Positions 7,599 through 16,031 of a DNA stretch of 64,000 bases are shown here, piece after piece. Below the pieces are notes generated by a model that was not told the DNA's origin, made no database searches, and saw only the letters and a list, made by a program, of their open reading frames with translations. Origin of the DNA: an uncultured Eubacteriales bacterium (GTDB taxonomy: Bacteria > Bacillota > Clostridia > Oscillospirales > Oscillospiraceae); the NCBI GenBank assembly GCA_900544705.1, contig UQWH01000002.1, positions 1 through 64,000 of the forward strand, read 5' to 3'. Both the position numbers and the translations under genes were made by a program. How positions within the stretch are numbered: position 1 is the stretch's first letter; each line of letters opens with the position of its first letter.

Positions 7599-8582
7599 TT
7601 AGAGTGTCGCGGCGAGGACGGCCTTGATCGTATGCATCCGGTTCTCGGCCTCGTCAAAGACGATGGACTGCGGGCCTTCAAAGACCTCGTCCGTGACCTC
7701 CAGCGCATCGAGATGGAACTGTTCGCCGATCTGGCGGCCGATGCCGGTGTTCAGATCGTGGAAGGCGGGCAGGCAGTGCATGAAAACGGCCTGCGGCCCG
7801 GCGTTCTTCATCAGCGCGGCGTTGACCTGATAGGGGAGCATGACCTCCAGACGTTCCTTCCACGCCTCCATCGGCTCGCCCATGGAGACCCAGACGTCGG
7901 TGTAGATCACGTCTGCACCCTCGGTGGCCTTCATCGGATCGGTTTCAAAGCGCAGGGTCGCGCCGGTTTCGGCGGCGACGGCCTCGCAGCGCGCGATGAG
8001 CGCGGGATCGGGGAAGTAGCCCTCCGGGCCGCAGGCGGTGAAGTGCAGCCCCAGCTTGGCGCAGCCGACCATCAGGGAATTGGCCATGTTGTAGCGGCAG
8101 TCGCCCATAAAGACGAACTTTTTGCCCTTGAGCGCGCCGAGATGCTCGCGGATGGTCAGCATATCGGCAAGGATCTGTGTCGGATGGAATTCGTTGGTCA
8201 GGCCGTTCCAGACGGGAACGCCGGCGTACTTTGCCAGCTCCTCGACGATACTCTGGCCGAAGCCGCGGTACTCGATACCGTCATAGAGCCGGCCGAGGAC
8301 GCGCGCAGTGTCCGCGATGGACTCCTTTTTGCCGATCTGCGAGCCGGTCGGGTCGAGATAGGTGACGTGCATCCCGAGATCGTAGGCCGCGACCTCAAAG
8401 GAGCAGCGGGTACGGGTGGACGTCTTTTCAAAGATCAGTGCGATGGATTTGCCGTGGAGCGTATCGTGCGGGATGCCGGATTTTTTCTGAGCCTTCAGGT
8501 CGGCGGCGAGGTCGATCAGACCGGTGATCTCCTCCGGCGTGAAGTCCAGCAGGGTCAGAAAGCTTCTGCCTTTCAGATTCAT
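7599..8582 (-). CDS. argF: Ornithine carbamoyltransferase
   Basis: 327 residues. It transfers the carbamoyl group from carbamoyl phosphate to ornithine to make citrulline in arginine synthesis. Visible motifs are the carbamoyl-phosphate site STRTR (residues 55-59), HPTQ near 133 and HCLP near 268, where the Cys binds ornithine. The whole chain aligns with the family from the N-terminal [22 protein letters not shown] precedes the ATG. It follows argD after 10 bases and ends at a strong terminator, so the two form an argDF operon. A catabolic (arginine deiminase) role is less likely because no arcA or arcC is adjacent. Confidence 0.95.
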   Translation of the reverse strand: MNLKGRSFLTLLDFTPEEITGLIDLAADLKAQKKSGIPHDTLHGKSIALIFEKTSTRTRCSFEVAAYDLGMHVTYLDPTGSQIGKKESIADTARVLGRLYDGIEYRGFGQSIVEELAKYAGVPVWNGLTNEFHPTQILADMLTIREHLGALKGKKFVFMGDCRYNMANSLMVGCAKLGLHFTACGPEGYFPDPALIARCEAVAAETGATLRFETDPMKATEGADVIYTDVWVSMGEPMEAWKERLEVMLPYQVNAALMKNAGPQAVFMHCLPAFHDLNTGIGRQIGEQFHLDALEVTDEVFEGPQSIVFDEAENRMHTIKAVLAATL

Positions 8583-8592
8583 AATGTCCTCC

Positions 8593-9756
8593 TTATTCGG
8601 CCGCGCAGCGCTTGATGATCTGCACGGCGGATTTCAATTGTTCCATGGGAATGTTCAGCGCGGGAAGCAGGCGGATCTTCTGCTTTGCGGTCGTGACCAG
8701 CACGCCGTTTGCCAGCAGCTTTTCCGCAAATTCGCGGGCAGGGCCGTTCGGCTCGAAGCCGAGCATCAGCCCCATGCCGCTGACGTTCCGGATGCCCTCT
8801 GCGCCGGTCAGTTCCCGGATGATATACGCCGAGCGCTCCTTCACGCCGGCGAGCAGCTCGTCGTCGATGCGGCCGAGAATGTTCAGCGCGCCCGCGCAGC
8901 AGGCCGCGTTGCCGCCGAAGGTGGAACCGTGGTCGCCGGGAGAAAACACGTCCGCGACCCGCTCGGAGAAGAGCGTCGCACCGATGGGCAGGCCGCCGCC
9001 GAGTCCCTTTGCGGTGGTGACGAGATCGGGATGCAGGCCGTATTCCATGTAGCCATAAAGGCTGCCGCTGCGCCCGTTGCCAAGCTGTACCTCGTCCGTG
9101 ATGAGAAGCAGATCATATTTTTCGGTCAGTGCGGCGATCTGCGCGGCAAATTCCCGCCCGATGGGACGCACGCCGCCCTCGCCCTGCACGACCTCGATCA
9201 TCACGGCGGCGCAGGGATTCTCCCGGATCAGCCGCTCCAGCCCGTCGGCATTGCCGACCTCCGCATAGAGAAAACCGCCGGGCAGCGGCTGAAACTGCTC
9301 GTGATAGTGATCCTGCCCCGTCGCGGCCAGCATGGCGATGGTGCGGCCGTGGAAGCTCTGCTTCAGCGTGATGATGTTATCATGCTCCGCGCCCTTGTGC
9401 GTGCAGCCCCACTTCCGCGCGGCCTTGACCGCACATTCGTTGGCCTCCGCGCCGGAGTTGGAGAAAAAAACCTTTGACATTCCGGTGCGCTCGCAGAGCA
9501 TCTGTGCAAGCTGCGCGACGGGCGCGCAGTAAAACAGATTGGAGGTGTGCTGCACCTTAGAAAGCTGCCGCGTGACAGCGCTCTGCCACTGCTCGTCGCC
9601 AAGACCGAAAATATTGACAGCGATACCGCTGCCCAGATCAATGTATTCGCGGCCGTCTGCGCCGTAAACCGTGGAACCCTTGCCGCCGGTGATCTCCAGC
9701 GGGAAACGGTTGTAGGTGTGCGCGACGTACTGCCGGTCAAGCTGCTGGGTCGTCAT
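8593..9756 (-). CDS. argD: Acetylornithine aminotransferase
   Basis: 387 residues from the ATG at 9756, which has GGAGG 7 bases upstream; a longer upstream frame has no ribosome site and crosses the promoter. This class III PLP transaminase converts N-acetylglutamate semialdehyde to N-acetylornithine. It shows [12 protein letters not shown] near the N-terminus, the cofactor segment LLITDEVQ, and the Schiff-base lysine in [14 protein letters not shown] near residue 246. It is the first gene of argD-argF. Ornithine or GABA transaminases are similar, but the argF neighbour settles the role. Confidence 0.93.
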   Translation of the reverse strand: MTTQQLDRQYVAHTYNRFPLEITGGKGSTVYGADGREYIDLGSGIAVNIFGLGDEQWQSAVTRQLSKVQHTSNLFYCAPVAQLAQMLCERTGMSKVFFSNSGAEANECAVKAARKWGCTHKGAEHDNIITLKQSFHGRTIAMLAATGQDHYHEQFQPLPGGFLYAEVGNADGLERLIRENPCAAVMIEVVQGEGGVRPIGREFAAQIAALTEKYDLLLITDEVQLGNGRSGSLYGYMEYGLHPDLVTTAKGLGGGLPIGATLFSERVADVFSPGDHGSTFGGNAACCAGALNILGRIDDELLAGVKERSAYIIRELTGAEGIRNVSGMGLMLGFEPNGPAREFAEKLLANGVLVTTAKQKIRLLPALNIPMEQLKSAVQIIKRCAAE

Positions 9757-9804
9757 GAAAATGCCTCCGTTATGTAGCCCCGCGCCGCGGGGTGGATTGG
9801 TTTC

Positions 9805-9833
9805 ATTATAGCCGATTGCCCTTGACGGGTCAA
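9805..9833 (-). promoter_or_regulatory. Sigma-A promoter of argD-argF with palindrome on the -35 box
   Basis: On the minus strand TTGACC (9828-9833) and TATAAT (9805-9810) are 17 bases apart. The palindrome CTTGAC-CC-GTCAAG (9821-9834) covers the -35 hexamer and could be an operator. It does not match the ArgR box I know. Confidence 0.72.
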
Positions 9834-10228
9834 GTCCCCAATGGGCGGACAAAGAAATTGTAATAGAAGGGAACGTCCATCTGTGTGATATGGCGCAGAC
9901 GCAGGGAAAGCTCCGCGCAGCGGCTGCGGAATTCGTCGGCCGTCTGCGTTTTGCGATAGGATTCCAGCGCGGTAAAGGCGGTGTCGATCTCGTCGAGCTC
10001 CTCGTGGCTCAGCAGCGCGCTGAGGAGCTTTGCGTGCCGGTCCCATTCGCTTTTTGCGCGCGAGGCCTGCGCTGCTGCGGCGGGAAAGTCGTCTTCGTCG
10101 AAGGCGGAGAGTGCGTGTTCCAGCGCGTCCGCGGTCTCCCGCGTGCAGGAGGAGATCACCGCTGTGCTGAGAATACAGGCCGCCAGCAGAACGGCGAGCA
10201 CGCCGACGCCGATATAGAGATATTTCAC
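9830..10228 (-). CDS. DUF4363 family membrane protein
   Basis: 132 residues. The GTG at 10228 overlaps the upstream DUF421 stop (GTGA), the usual coupling for this pair. It begins VKYLYIGVGVLAVLLAACIL, one membrane anchor, followed by a helical domain of about 100 residues with Arg/Glu-rich helices. DUF4363 proteins sit next to DUF421 proteins in many spore-forming Clostridia; their function is not known to me. Its last codons overlap the -35 region of the argDF promoter. Confidence 0.8.
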   Translation of the reverse strand: MKYLYIGVGVLAVLLAACILSTAVISSCTRETADALEHALSAFDEDDFPAAAAQASRAKSEWDRHAKLLSALLSHEELDEIDTAFTALESYRKTQTADEFRSRCAELSLRLRHITQMDVPFYYNFFVRPLGT

Positions 10229-10902
10229 CGTACATCCTCCTTCCGTACCAGATAGATTTTTCCGGCTGCATCCACGGTCAGAAGCAGCGCGCCGCGGATG
10301 GTGCAGTTCCGCTTTTTCAGCTCGGTATCCAGCCACTGCCGGTCCCTCTTCGCGACGGGAAGATTCTTTTCCAGCAGCTTGCCGGCGGAGATCAGCGTGA
10401 CGGGCAGCTCCGTTTCCTTGGCTTGGATTCCGGCATCCTTGGCGTTGGCCGGGCGATCTTTTGCGTAGAGCAGGGTGGAGAGCTGACCGTTCGTTTCCAG
10501 AATGGCGTACTTCACTTCGGTCAGATCGAAGATGTCCTTTTCCCGCAGGTGCATGGTCAGCTCGTCCAGATTGACCCGAGTTTTCTGGAGGTTTTTCTCC
10601 AGAATTTTTCCGTTTTCCATCAGAATCACGGGTTTTCCGCAGAAAAACGTCCGGACATGGATGCAGCGCAGCGACAGCACCGCGAGAATGAGCTCCAGAC
10701 CGAGAATGACAAGGATCGGCACGAGGCCGCTGAGCAGGGGAATGGCGGTATCCTGCATGGGAATGGCAGCCAGATTTGCGATCAGCATGGTCACGACGAA
10801 TTCCGACGGTTCCATTTCACCGATCTGCCGTTTTCCCATCAGGCGAACCGTCAGCACAAGAACGATATATAATAATAATGTGCGCAGAAACGAGATCAGC
10901 AT
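10225..10902 (-). CDS. DUF421 (YetF-like) membrane protein
   Basis: 225 residues. Three hydrophobic segments lie in the first 85 residues, with the conserved RLMGKRQIGEMEPSEFVVTML motif region between the first two. A soluble alpha/beta domain follows, with FFCGKPVILMENGKI and NLDELTMHLREKDIFDL, the hallmark of the YetF/YdfR family. AAAGGAGG precedes the ATG. It is co-transcribed with the DUF4363 gene. Family assignment is firm; the biochemical function is unknown. Confidence 0.9.
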   Translation of the reverse strand: MLISFLRTLLLYIVLVLTVRLMGKRQIGEMEPSEFVVTMLIANLAAIPMQDTAIPLLSGLVPILVILGLELILAVLSLRCIHVRTFFCGKPVILMENGKILEKNLQKTRVNLDELTMHLREKDIFDLTEVKYAILETNGQLSTLLYAKDRPANAKDAGIQAKETELPVTLISAGKLLEKNLPVAKRDRQWLDTELKKRNCTIRGALLLTVDAAGKIYLVRKEDVR

Positions 10903-11060
10903 GGTGTGTTTCCTCCTTTTCGCTAGTTTAAACGCGCGGTATATATTTAACCGGAATCAGACAAATTGATAAAATCATAGTAAATTTATATAAACGGAAA
11001 CGGCGCTGTGGGAGGCTCTTTGGTGACGCTACTGAAAATCTCTGCGATTTATGAAAATGC

Positions 11061-11089
11061 TTGCATTTTCGATATTTTTCCTGTACACT
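11061..11089 (+). promoter_or_regulatory. Sigma-A promoter of glutamine synthetase
   Basis: TTGCAT (11061-11066), 17 bases, TACACT (11084-11089). The -35 box lies in a small dyad, GAAAATGC-TT-GCATTTTC, which could be an operator. The flanking stretch 10903-11060 is AT-rich and holds no gene that I can see. Confidence 0.65.
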
Positions 11090-11143
11090 GAAACAATCAA
11101 AACTGTTTTTTCAGCGCCGGATAGCGAAAGGAGAAGGAAAAAG

Positions 11144-13249
11144 ATGAAGGTTTCCGAATACTTCGGCTCCAATGTGTTCAGCAATGCGGTGATGCGTGAG
11201 CGTCTGCCGTCTGATGTATATCGTGAGGTGCAGCAGGTGATCGCCTGCGGCGGCCAGATCTCCATGCAAACGGCGGATATCGTGGCAAAGACAATGATGG
11301 AATGGGCGATCGAGAAGGGCGCGACCCACTACACCCACTGGTTCCAGCCGCTGACCGGCGTGACCGCGGAAAAGCATGACTCCTTCCTGACCGCGCCCGA
11401 CAAAATGGGCAAGGTCATTCTGAATCTGACCGGCAAGCAGCTCATCATGGGCGAGCCGGACGCCTCCAGTTTCCCCTCCGGCGGCCTGCGCGCGACGCAC
11501 TACGCCAGAGGTTATACCGCTTGGGATATGACCTCCCCGGCCTTTGTCAAGGAGATGGCCTGCGGCACCATCCTGTGCATCCCGACGGTGTTCGTTTCCT
11601 ACAACGGCGAGGCGCTGGACAACAAAACGCCGCTGCTTCGCTCCATGCAGGCGCTTTCCCAGCAGGCGGTCCGCATCCTGCGCCTGTTCGGCGATGAGAA
11701 TTCCCAGCGCGTGCTGATCTCCGTCGGCGCGGAGCAGGAGTATTTCATCGTCGACCGCGAGCGCTACCTCAAGCGCCGTGACCTCATCTACACCGGACGG
11801 ACGCTCTTCGGCGCGCCCGCGCCCAAGGGACAGGAACTGGAGGATCAGTATTTCGGCGTCATCCGCGAGCGCGTGGGCGAGTTCATGGCCGACCTGAATC
11901 AGGAGCTGTGGAAAATGGGCATCACCGCCACGACGCAGCACAATGAGGTCGCGCCGGCGCAGCACGAGAGCGCGCCCATCTACAGCACCTGCAACGTCGC
12001 GGTCGACCAGAACCAGCTCACCATGGAAACGATGAAGCGTGTGGCGACGCGCCACGGCCTCGTCTGCCTGCTGCACGAGAAGCCCTTTGCCGGCGTCAAC
12101 GGCTCCGGCAAGCACAACAATTGGTCACTCAGCAGCGACACGGGCGAGAATCTCCTCGACCCCGGCACGACGCCGAACGATAACCTGCAATTCCTTCTGG
12201 TGCTTTCCTGCATCATCAAGGCGGTGGACCGCCATGCGGATGTTCTGCGGATGTCCACGGCCTGTCCCGGCAACGATCAGCGCCTCGGCGCGGACGAAGC
12301 GCCCCCGGCGATCATCTCCATCTTCCTCGGCGCGCAGCTCAGCGACGTGGTCGATCAGATCGTCGAAAACGGCACGGCTGCCGGCTGCATCGCGGGCGGA
12401 CGGCTGGACACCGGCGTTTCCACGCTGCCCGTCATTGACAAGGACGCGACCGACCGCAACCGCACCTCGCCCTTTGCCTTCACGGGCAACAAGTTCGAGT
12501 TCCGCATGGTCGGCTCCTCGGAGAGCATCGCAAACTCCAATACCGTTATCAGCACCATCGTCGCCGAGGCCTTCTGCGAGGCGGCGGACGTCTTGGAGAA
12601 GAGCGACGATTTTGAGCACGACGTCAACTGCCTGATCGCGGAGAATATGCGCAACCACCGCCGCGTGCTGTTCAATGGCAACGGCTACAGCGAGGAATGG
12701 AAGCAGGAGGCGGCGCGCCGCGGCCTGCCGAATCTGCCGAACATGGTTTCCGCCATTCCGGCACTGACGACGGAGAAAACCGTGGAAATGTTCGAAAAAT
12801 TCGGCGTTTTCACAAGAGCGGAGCTGGAATCCCGCAGCGAGGTCCTCTATGAGACCTACGCCAAGACCACGGCGATCGAGGCTAAGACCATGCTGCACAT
12901 GGCGGGCAAGCACTATATCCCCGCGGTCGTGCGCTACACGGCGCGGCTGGCGGACTCCATCTGCAAGGTGCGCGCCGCCTGCCCGGACGCGGACACCACG
13001 ACGCAGGAGCAGCTCCTGCGCGAAACCAGCACGCTTCTGGCCCGCGCGAGCGAGGCGGAGAAGCGTCTGGACGCGGCCGTGCAGAAGATGAACGGCATCG
13101 ACTGCGTGCATGAAATGGCGACGTTCTGCCGCGACGAGGTCGTCCCGGCCATGCACGAGCTGCGCGCGCCTATCGACCGTTTGGAGCTGATCGTCGATAA
13201 GGCCATCTGGCCCGTGCCGACCTATGGCGATCTGATGTTTGAGGTCTGA
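11144..13249 (+). CDS. glnN: Glutamine synthetase type III (GlnN)
   Basis: 701 residues from the ATG at 11144, which is preceded by AAAGGAGAAGG. This is the length of GSIII and far above the ~450 of GSI. It makes glutamine from glutamate, ammonia and ATP and is usually a dodecamer. The N-terminus MKVSEYFGSNVFSNAVMRE is typical. Further marks are PSGGLRATHYARGYTAWD, the catalytic segment NEVAPAQHESAPIY, GVNGSGKHNNWSLS and the nucleotide-site FRMVGSSESIANSNT. It stands alone with its own promoter and a following hairpin. Confidence 0.95.
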   Translation: MKVSEYFGSNVFSNAVMRERLPSDVYREVQQVIACGGQISMQTADIVAKTMMEWAIEKGATHYTHWFQPLTGVTAEKHDSFLTAPDKMGKVILNLTGKQLIMGEPDASSFPSGGLRATHYARGYTAWDMTSPAFVKEMACGTILCIPTVFVSYNGEALDNKTPLLRSMQALSQQAVRILRLFGDENSQRVLISVGAEQEYFIVDRERYLKRRDLIYTGRTLFGAPAPKGQELEDQYFGVIRERVGEFMADLNQELWKMGITATTQHNEVAPAQHESAPIYSTCNVAVDQNQLTMETMKRVATRHGLVCLLHEKPFAGVNGSGKHNNWSLSSDTGENLLDPGTTPNDNLQFLLVLSCIIKAVDRHADVLRMSTACPGNDQRLGADEAPPAIISIFLGAQLSDVVDQIVENGTAAGCIAGGRLDTGVSTLPVIDKDATDRNRTSPFAFTGNKFEFRMVGSSESIANSNTVISTIVAEAFCEAADVLEKSDDFEHDVNCLIAENMRNHRRVLFNGNGYSEEWKQEAARRGLPNLPNMVSAIPALTTEKTVEMFEKFGVFTRAELESRSEVLYETYAKTTAIEAKTMLHMAGKHYIPAVVRYTARLADSICKVRAACPDADTTTQEQLLRETSTLLARASEAEKRLDAAVQKMNGIDCVHEMATFCRDEVVPAMHELRAPIDRLELIVDKAIWPVPTYGDLMFEV

Positions 13250-13272
13250 GGCTTTTCGTGCATCAATACAAT

Positions 13273-13301
13273 GTCCCGGCTGAGTTTAACTCAGCCGGGA
13301 C
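13273..13301. terminator. Perfect hairpin between convergent glnN and Nudix genes
   Basis: GTCCCGGCTGAGTT-T-AACTCAGCCGGGAC is a 14-bp perfect inverted repeat. U-runs on both sides are short, so it is a likely but not textbook bidirectional terminator. Confidence 0.6.
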
Positions 13302-13316
13302 ATTTCCTAATTCATT

Positions 13317-13934
13317 CTAATCAAACTGCGTGACCCAGTTTGGGTTGTTTTTCGCGTCGAAGCAGAGCAGGATCTGCTCCCGTGTGACCTTTTCCTCGGC
13401 CAAGGGGGCGGGCAGCGCTTCTCTGGCGAAGAAGGCGCGCCGGGTCGTTTCGATGTTCGGGACAAACTCCCCGCCGAGCGGCGTGCAGAGCACGAAGAGC
13501 TTGACCACACCATAGGGATAGGGCGGCGGGTTGTGCCGGTTTCTGTCCTGCACGGAGATCAGCCGTTCCGCCCTGACGCGCAGACCGGCTTCCTCCAGGG
13601 TTTCCTTGACCGTGTTTTCCGCGACCGAGCGATTCACGTCGCACCAGCCGCCGGGCAGCGACCACGTCCCGTTTGCCTCCTGCACCAGAAGAATCCTGTC
13701 CTTCTGAAACACCGCGGCGCGCGTGTCCACCTTCGGTGTCTGGTAGCCGGTTTCATTGCAGAAAAGGCCTCTGACCTTTTCTGCCGGAAGCTCCGTCTGC
13801 GATGCGACCATCTCTGCGGCGATCTCCCGCAGGCGGGCATAGCGCTCTTTATCGTAGGCGTCGCGGCCGTAGGTCAGCCCCGCCTGCGCGATGGCCTGAA
13901 TTTCGATTGCCCATTGCAGCCATTTTTCCTGCAT
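13317..13934 (-). CDS. Nudix hydrolase with N-terminal helical domain
   Basis: 205 residues. The first ~60 residues (EKWLQWAIEIQAIAQAGLTY) match the helical domain that precedes the Nudix fold in one subfamily. The Nudix box GGWCDVNRSVAENTVKETLE then EAGL lies near residues 100-123. It keeps the EE pair that binds metal, but the early Glu and the Arg of the consensus are changed (to Arg and Lys). These enzymes cleave nucleoside diphosphates linked to another group; the substrate cannot be read here. GGGAGG precedes the ATG. It is convergent with glnN and shares the intervening hairpin. Confidence 0.85.
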   Translation of the reverse strand: MQEKWLQWAIEIQAIAQAGLTYGRDAYDKERYARLREIAAEMVASQTELPAEKVRGLFCNETGYQTPKVDTRAAVFQKDRILLVQEANGTWSLPGGWCDVNRSVAENTVKETLEEAGLRVRAERLISVQDRNRHNPPPYPYGVVKLFVLCTPLGGEFVPNIETTRRAFFAREALPAPLAEEKVTREQILLCFDAKNNPNWVTQFD

Positions 13935-14015
13935 TTTCTCTACCTCCCGGCTTTTTTCTCATTGTACCACGTCGGCGGCGACAGTGTGTTAAGCAAATCT
14001 TAAGATTTTCCCCGA

Positions 14016-14045
14016 TTGTTTCTTAATGCCATTCGGCGGTATACT
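14016..14045 (+). promoter_or_regulatory. Possible promoter of the glycosyltransferase/two-component operon
   Basis: TTGTTT (14016-14021), 18 bases, TATACT (14040-14045), followed 31 bases later by the ATG. Confidence 0.55.
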
Positions 14046-14075
14046 TGGAGCGACAAAGAGAAAGGGGCAATCCGG

Positions 14076-15323
14076 ATGAACTGTCTTGAAACGATGAATA
14101 CCATACTGATGATCGCTTTTTTGGTGTGCTATGCCTATCAGTTTTTCTACATTCTGGTTCCGCACATCAAGAAAGACAAGCCGCACAAGCCTGCGAAGCT
14201 GCACCGCTACGCCGTTCTGATCTGCGCGCGCAATGAGGAAGCGGTCATTGCCGACCTGATCGACAGCCTGCATGGGCAGACCTACCCGCAGGACAAGCTG
14301 AAAATTTTCGTCATGGCGGACAACTGCACGGACCGTACCGCGGACGCGGCACGCGCGGCAGGCGCGACGGTCTACGAGCGCTTTGACCGCGAAAAGGTGG
14401 GCAAGGGCTACGCCCTCGACGCCCTGCTGGGGCACATTGCGCAGGACGAGCCGGAGGGCTTTGACGGTTACTTCGTCTTTGACGCGGACAATCTCCTGCG
14501 GCCGGACTACATTGAGCGGATGAACGAGACCTTCTCCGACGGCCACGACATCGTAACGAGCTACCGCAATTCCAAGAATTACGGCGATAACTGGATCTCG
14601 GCCGGCTACGGGCTGTGGTTTCTGCGCGAATCCGAATATCTTAACCACGCGCGGATGCTGCTGGGGACGAGCTGCGCCGTCTCCGGCACGGGCTTCCTTT
14701 TCAGCCGCAAGGTGCTGCGGGAGCAGGGCGGCTGGCCCTTCCATCTGCTGATCGAGGACATTCAGTTCTCCGTTTCCCACATTCTGGACGGCTACAAGAT
14801 CGCCTTCTGCCCGCAGGCCGAGCTGTTCGACGAGCAGCCCGTGACCTTCCGCCAGTCGTGGCGGCAGCGGATGCGCTGGTCGCGCGGCTATCTTCAGGTG
14901 CTGCGGCGCTATGGATTAAAACTCTGCGGGGGGATGTTCAAAGGCAGCTTCTCGTGCTATGATATGTCCATGAACATCCTGCCGGCATTTCTGTTTTCCA
15001 TACTCAGCACCGCGAGCAATCTGACGCTGATCACCATGCAGCTTGTTGAGGGAACAAACGCAGCAGCGCTGCTTTCCCTGCTGCAAATGCTCAGCTCCAT
15101 ATACCTGACGCTGTTTTTCATCGGCGCGATCACGACGGCAACGCAGTGGAAAAAGATCCATACGGCGGCGTGGAAGAAGATCCTCTACGCCTTTACCTTC
15201 CCGGTGTTCATGTTTACCTATGTTCCGATCTCGATCGCCGCGATTTTCACCAAGGTGCAGTGGAAGCCCATCCAGCACAGCATCACGGCCGAGCAGGTTG
15301 CATCGGAGCTCATTCATCGGTAA
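14076..15323 (+). CDS. Membrane family 2 glycosyltransferase
   Basis: 415 residues from the ATG at 14076, with AAAGGGG upstream. Membrane helices lie at about 8-26 and three or four after residue 300. The GT-A domain has ARNEE near the start, the metal-binding FDADN, EDIQFS as the acceptor-site acid, and QRMRWSRG, the Q-x-x-RW motif of processive enzymes. It therefore probably builds a polysaccharide from a UDP-sugar at the inner membrane face. A response regulator starts 12 bases downstream, so the operon may couple wall or capsule sugar synthesis to its own signalling pair. The sugar is unknown. Confidence 0.85.
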   Translation: MNCLETMNTILMIAFLVCYAYQFFYILVPHIKKDKPHKPAKLHRYAVLICARNEEAVIADLIDSLHGQTYPQDKLKIFVMADNCTDRTADAARAAGATVYERFDREKVGKGYALDALLGHIAQDEPEGFDGYFVFDADNLLRPDYIERMNETFSDGHDIVTSYRNSKNYGDNWISAGYGLWFLRESEYLNHARMLLGTSCAVSGTGFLFSRKVLREQGGWPFHLLIEDIQFSVSHILDGYKIAFCPQAELFDEQPVTFRQSWRQRMRWSRGYLQVLRRYGLKLCGGMFKGSFSCYDMSMNILPAFLFSILSTASNLTLITMQLVEGTNAAALLSLLQMLSSIYLTLFFIGAITTATQWKKIHTAAWKKILYAFTFPVFMFTYVPISIAAIFTKVQWKPIQHSITAEQVASELIHR

Positions 15324-15335
15324 GGAGAAACGGCT

Positions 15336-16031
15336 ATGTATAAGATTCTGGTCTGTGACGACGAAAAGGACATCGTTTCCGCCCTGCGGATCTATCTGAC
15401 CTCGGACGGCTATCAGGTTTTTGAGGCTTACAGCGGCATACAGGCGCTGGAGGTGCTGGAAAAGGAGGACATCCATCTTGTGCTGCTGGATGTCATGATG
15501 CCGCAGATGGACGGCCTGACCGCGCTGGCGCGCGTCCGGCAGGTGAGCAACGTCCCGGTCATCCTCCTGACGGCCAAGTCGGAGGACACCGACAAAATCC
15601 TCGGTCTCAATGTGGGCGCGGACGACTATGTGACCAAGCCATTCAATCCTGTGGAGCTGCTGGCGCGCGTGCGCTCTCAGCTGCGGCGGTATCTACAGCT
15701 CGGCGGGGGACAGGTCAGACCCTCACAGCTTGTCATTGGCAGCATCGCACTGGACGACGACGCGAAGGCGGTCACGCTGGACGGCGAGCCGGTTTCCCTC
15801 ACTCCGCGGGAGTACGACATTCTGAAGCTGCTGATGCAGAACTCCGGTACGGTATTTGCGCCGAAGGAGATCTACCGCCGCATCTGGGGCGAGGAGCCCT
15901 ACGGCGCGGAGAACGCGGTGGCGGTGCATATCCGCCATCTGCGCGAAAAGCTGGAGATCAATCCGGCCGACCCGCACTATCTGAAGGTGGTCTGGGGACA
16001 GGGCTATAAAATGGAGCGTGAAGTGGGATGA
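15336..16031 (+). CDS. OmpR/PhoB-family response regulator
   Basis: 231 residues. The receiver has CDDE at 7-10, the phosphoacceptor D52 in LLDVMMP, and the switch lysine in VTKPFNP. A winged-helix output domain with LTPREYDILKLLMQN and AVHIRHLREKLE follows. VanR- and PhoP-type regulators look like this. GGAGAAACGGCT precedes the ATG. It overlaps the sensor kinase start by 4 bases (ATGA), so the pair is translationally coupled. Target genes are not known; the adjacent glycosyltransferase is a candidate. Confidence 0.93.
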   Translation: MYKILVCDDEKDIVSALRIYLTSDGYQVFEAYSGIQALEVLEKEDIHLVLLDVMMPQMDGLTALARVRQVSNVPVILLTAKSEDTDKILGLNVGADDYVTKPFNPVELLARVRSQLRRYLQLGGGQVRPSQLVIGSIALDDDAKAVTLDGEPVSLTPREYDILKLLMQNSGTVFAPKEIYRRIWGEEPYGAENAVAVHIRHLREKLEINPADPHYLKVVWGQGYKMEREVG

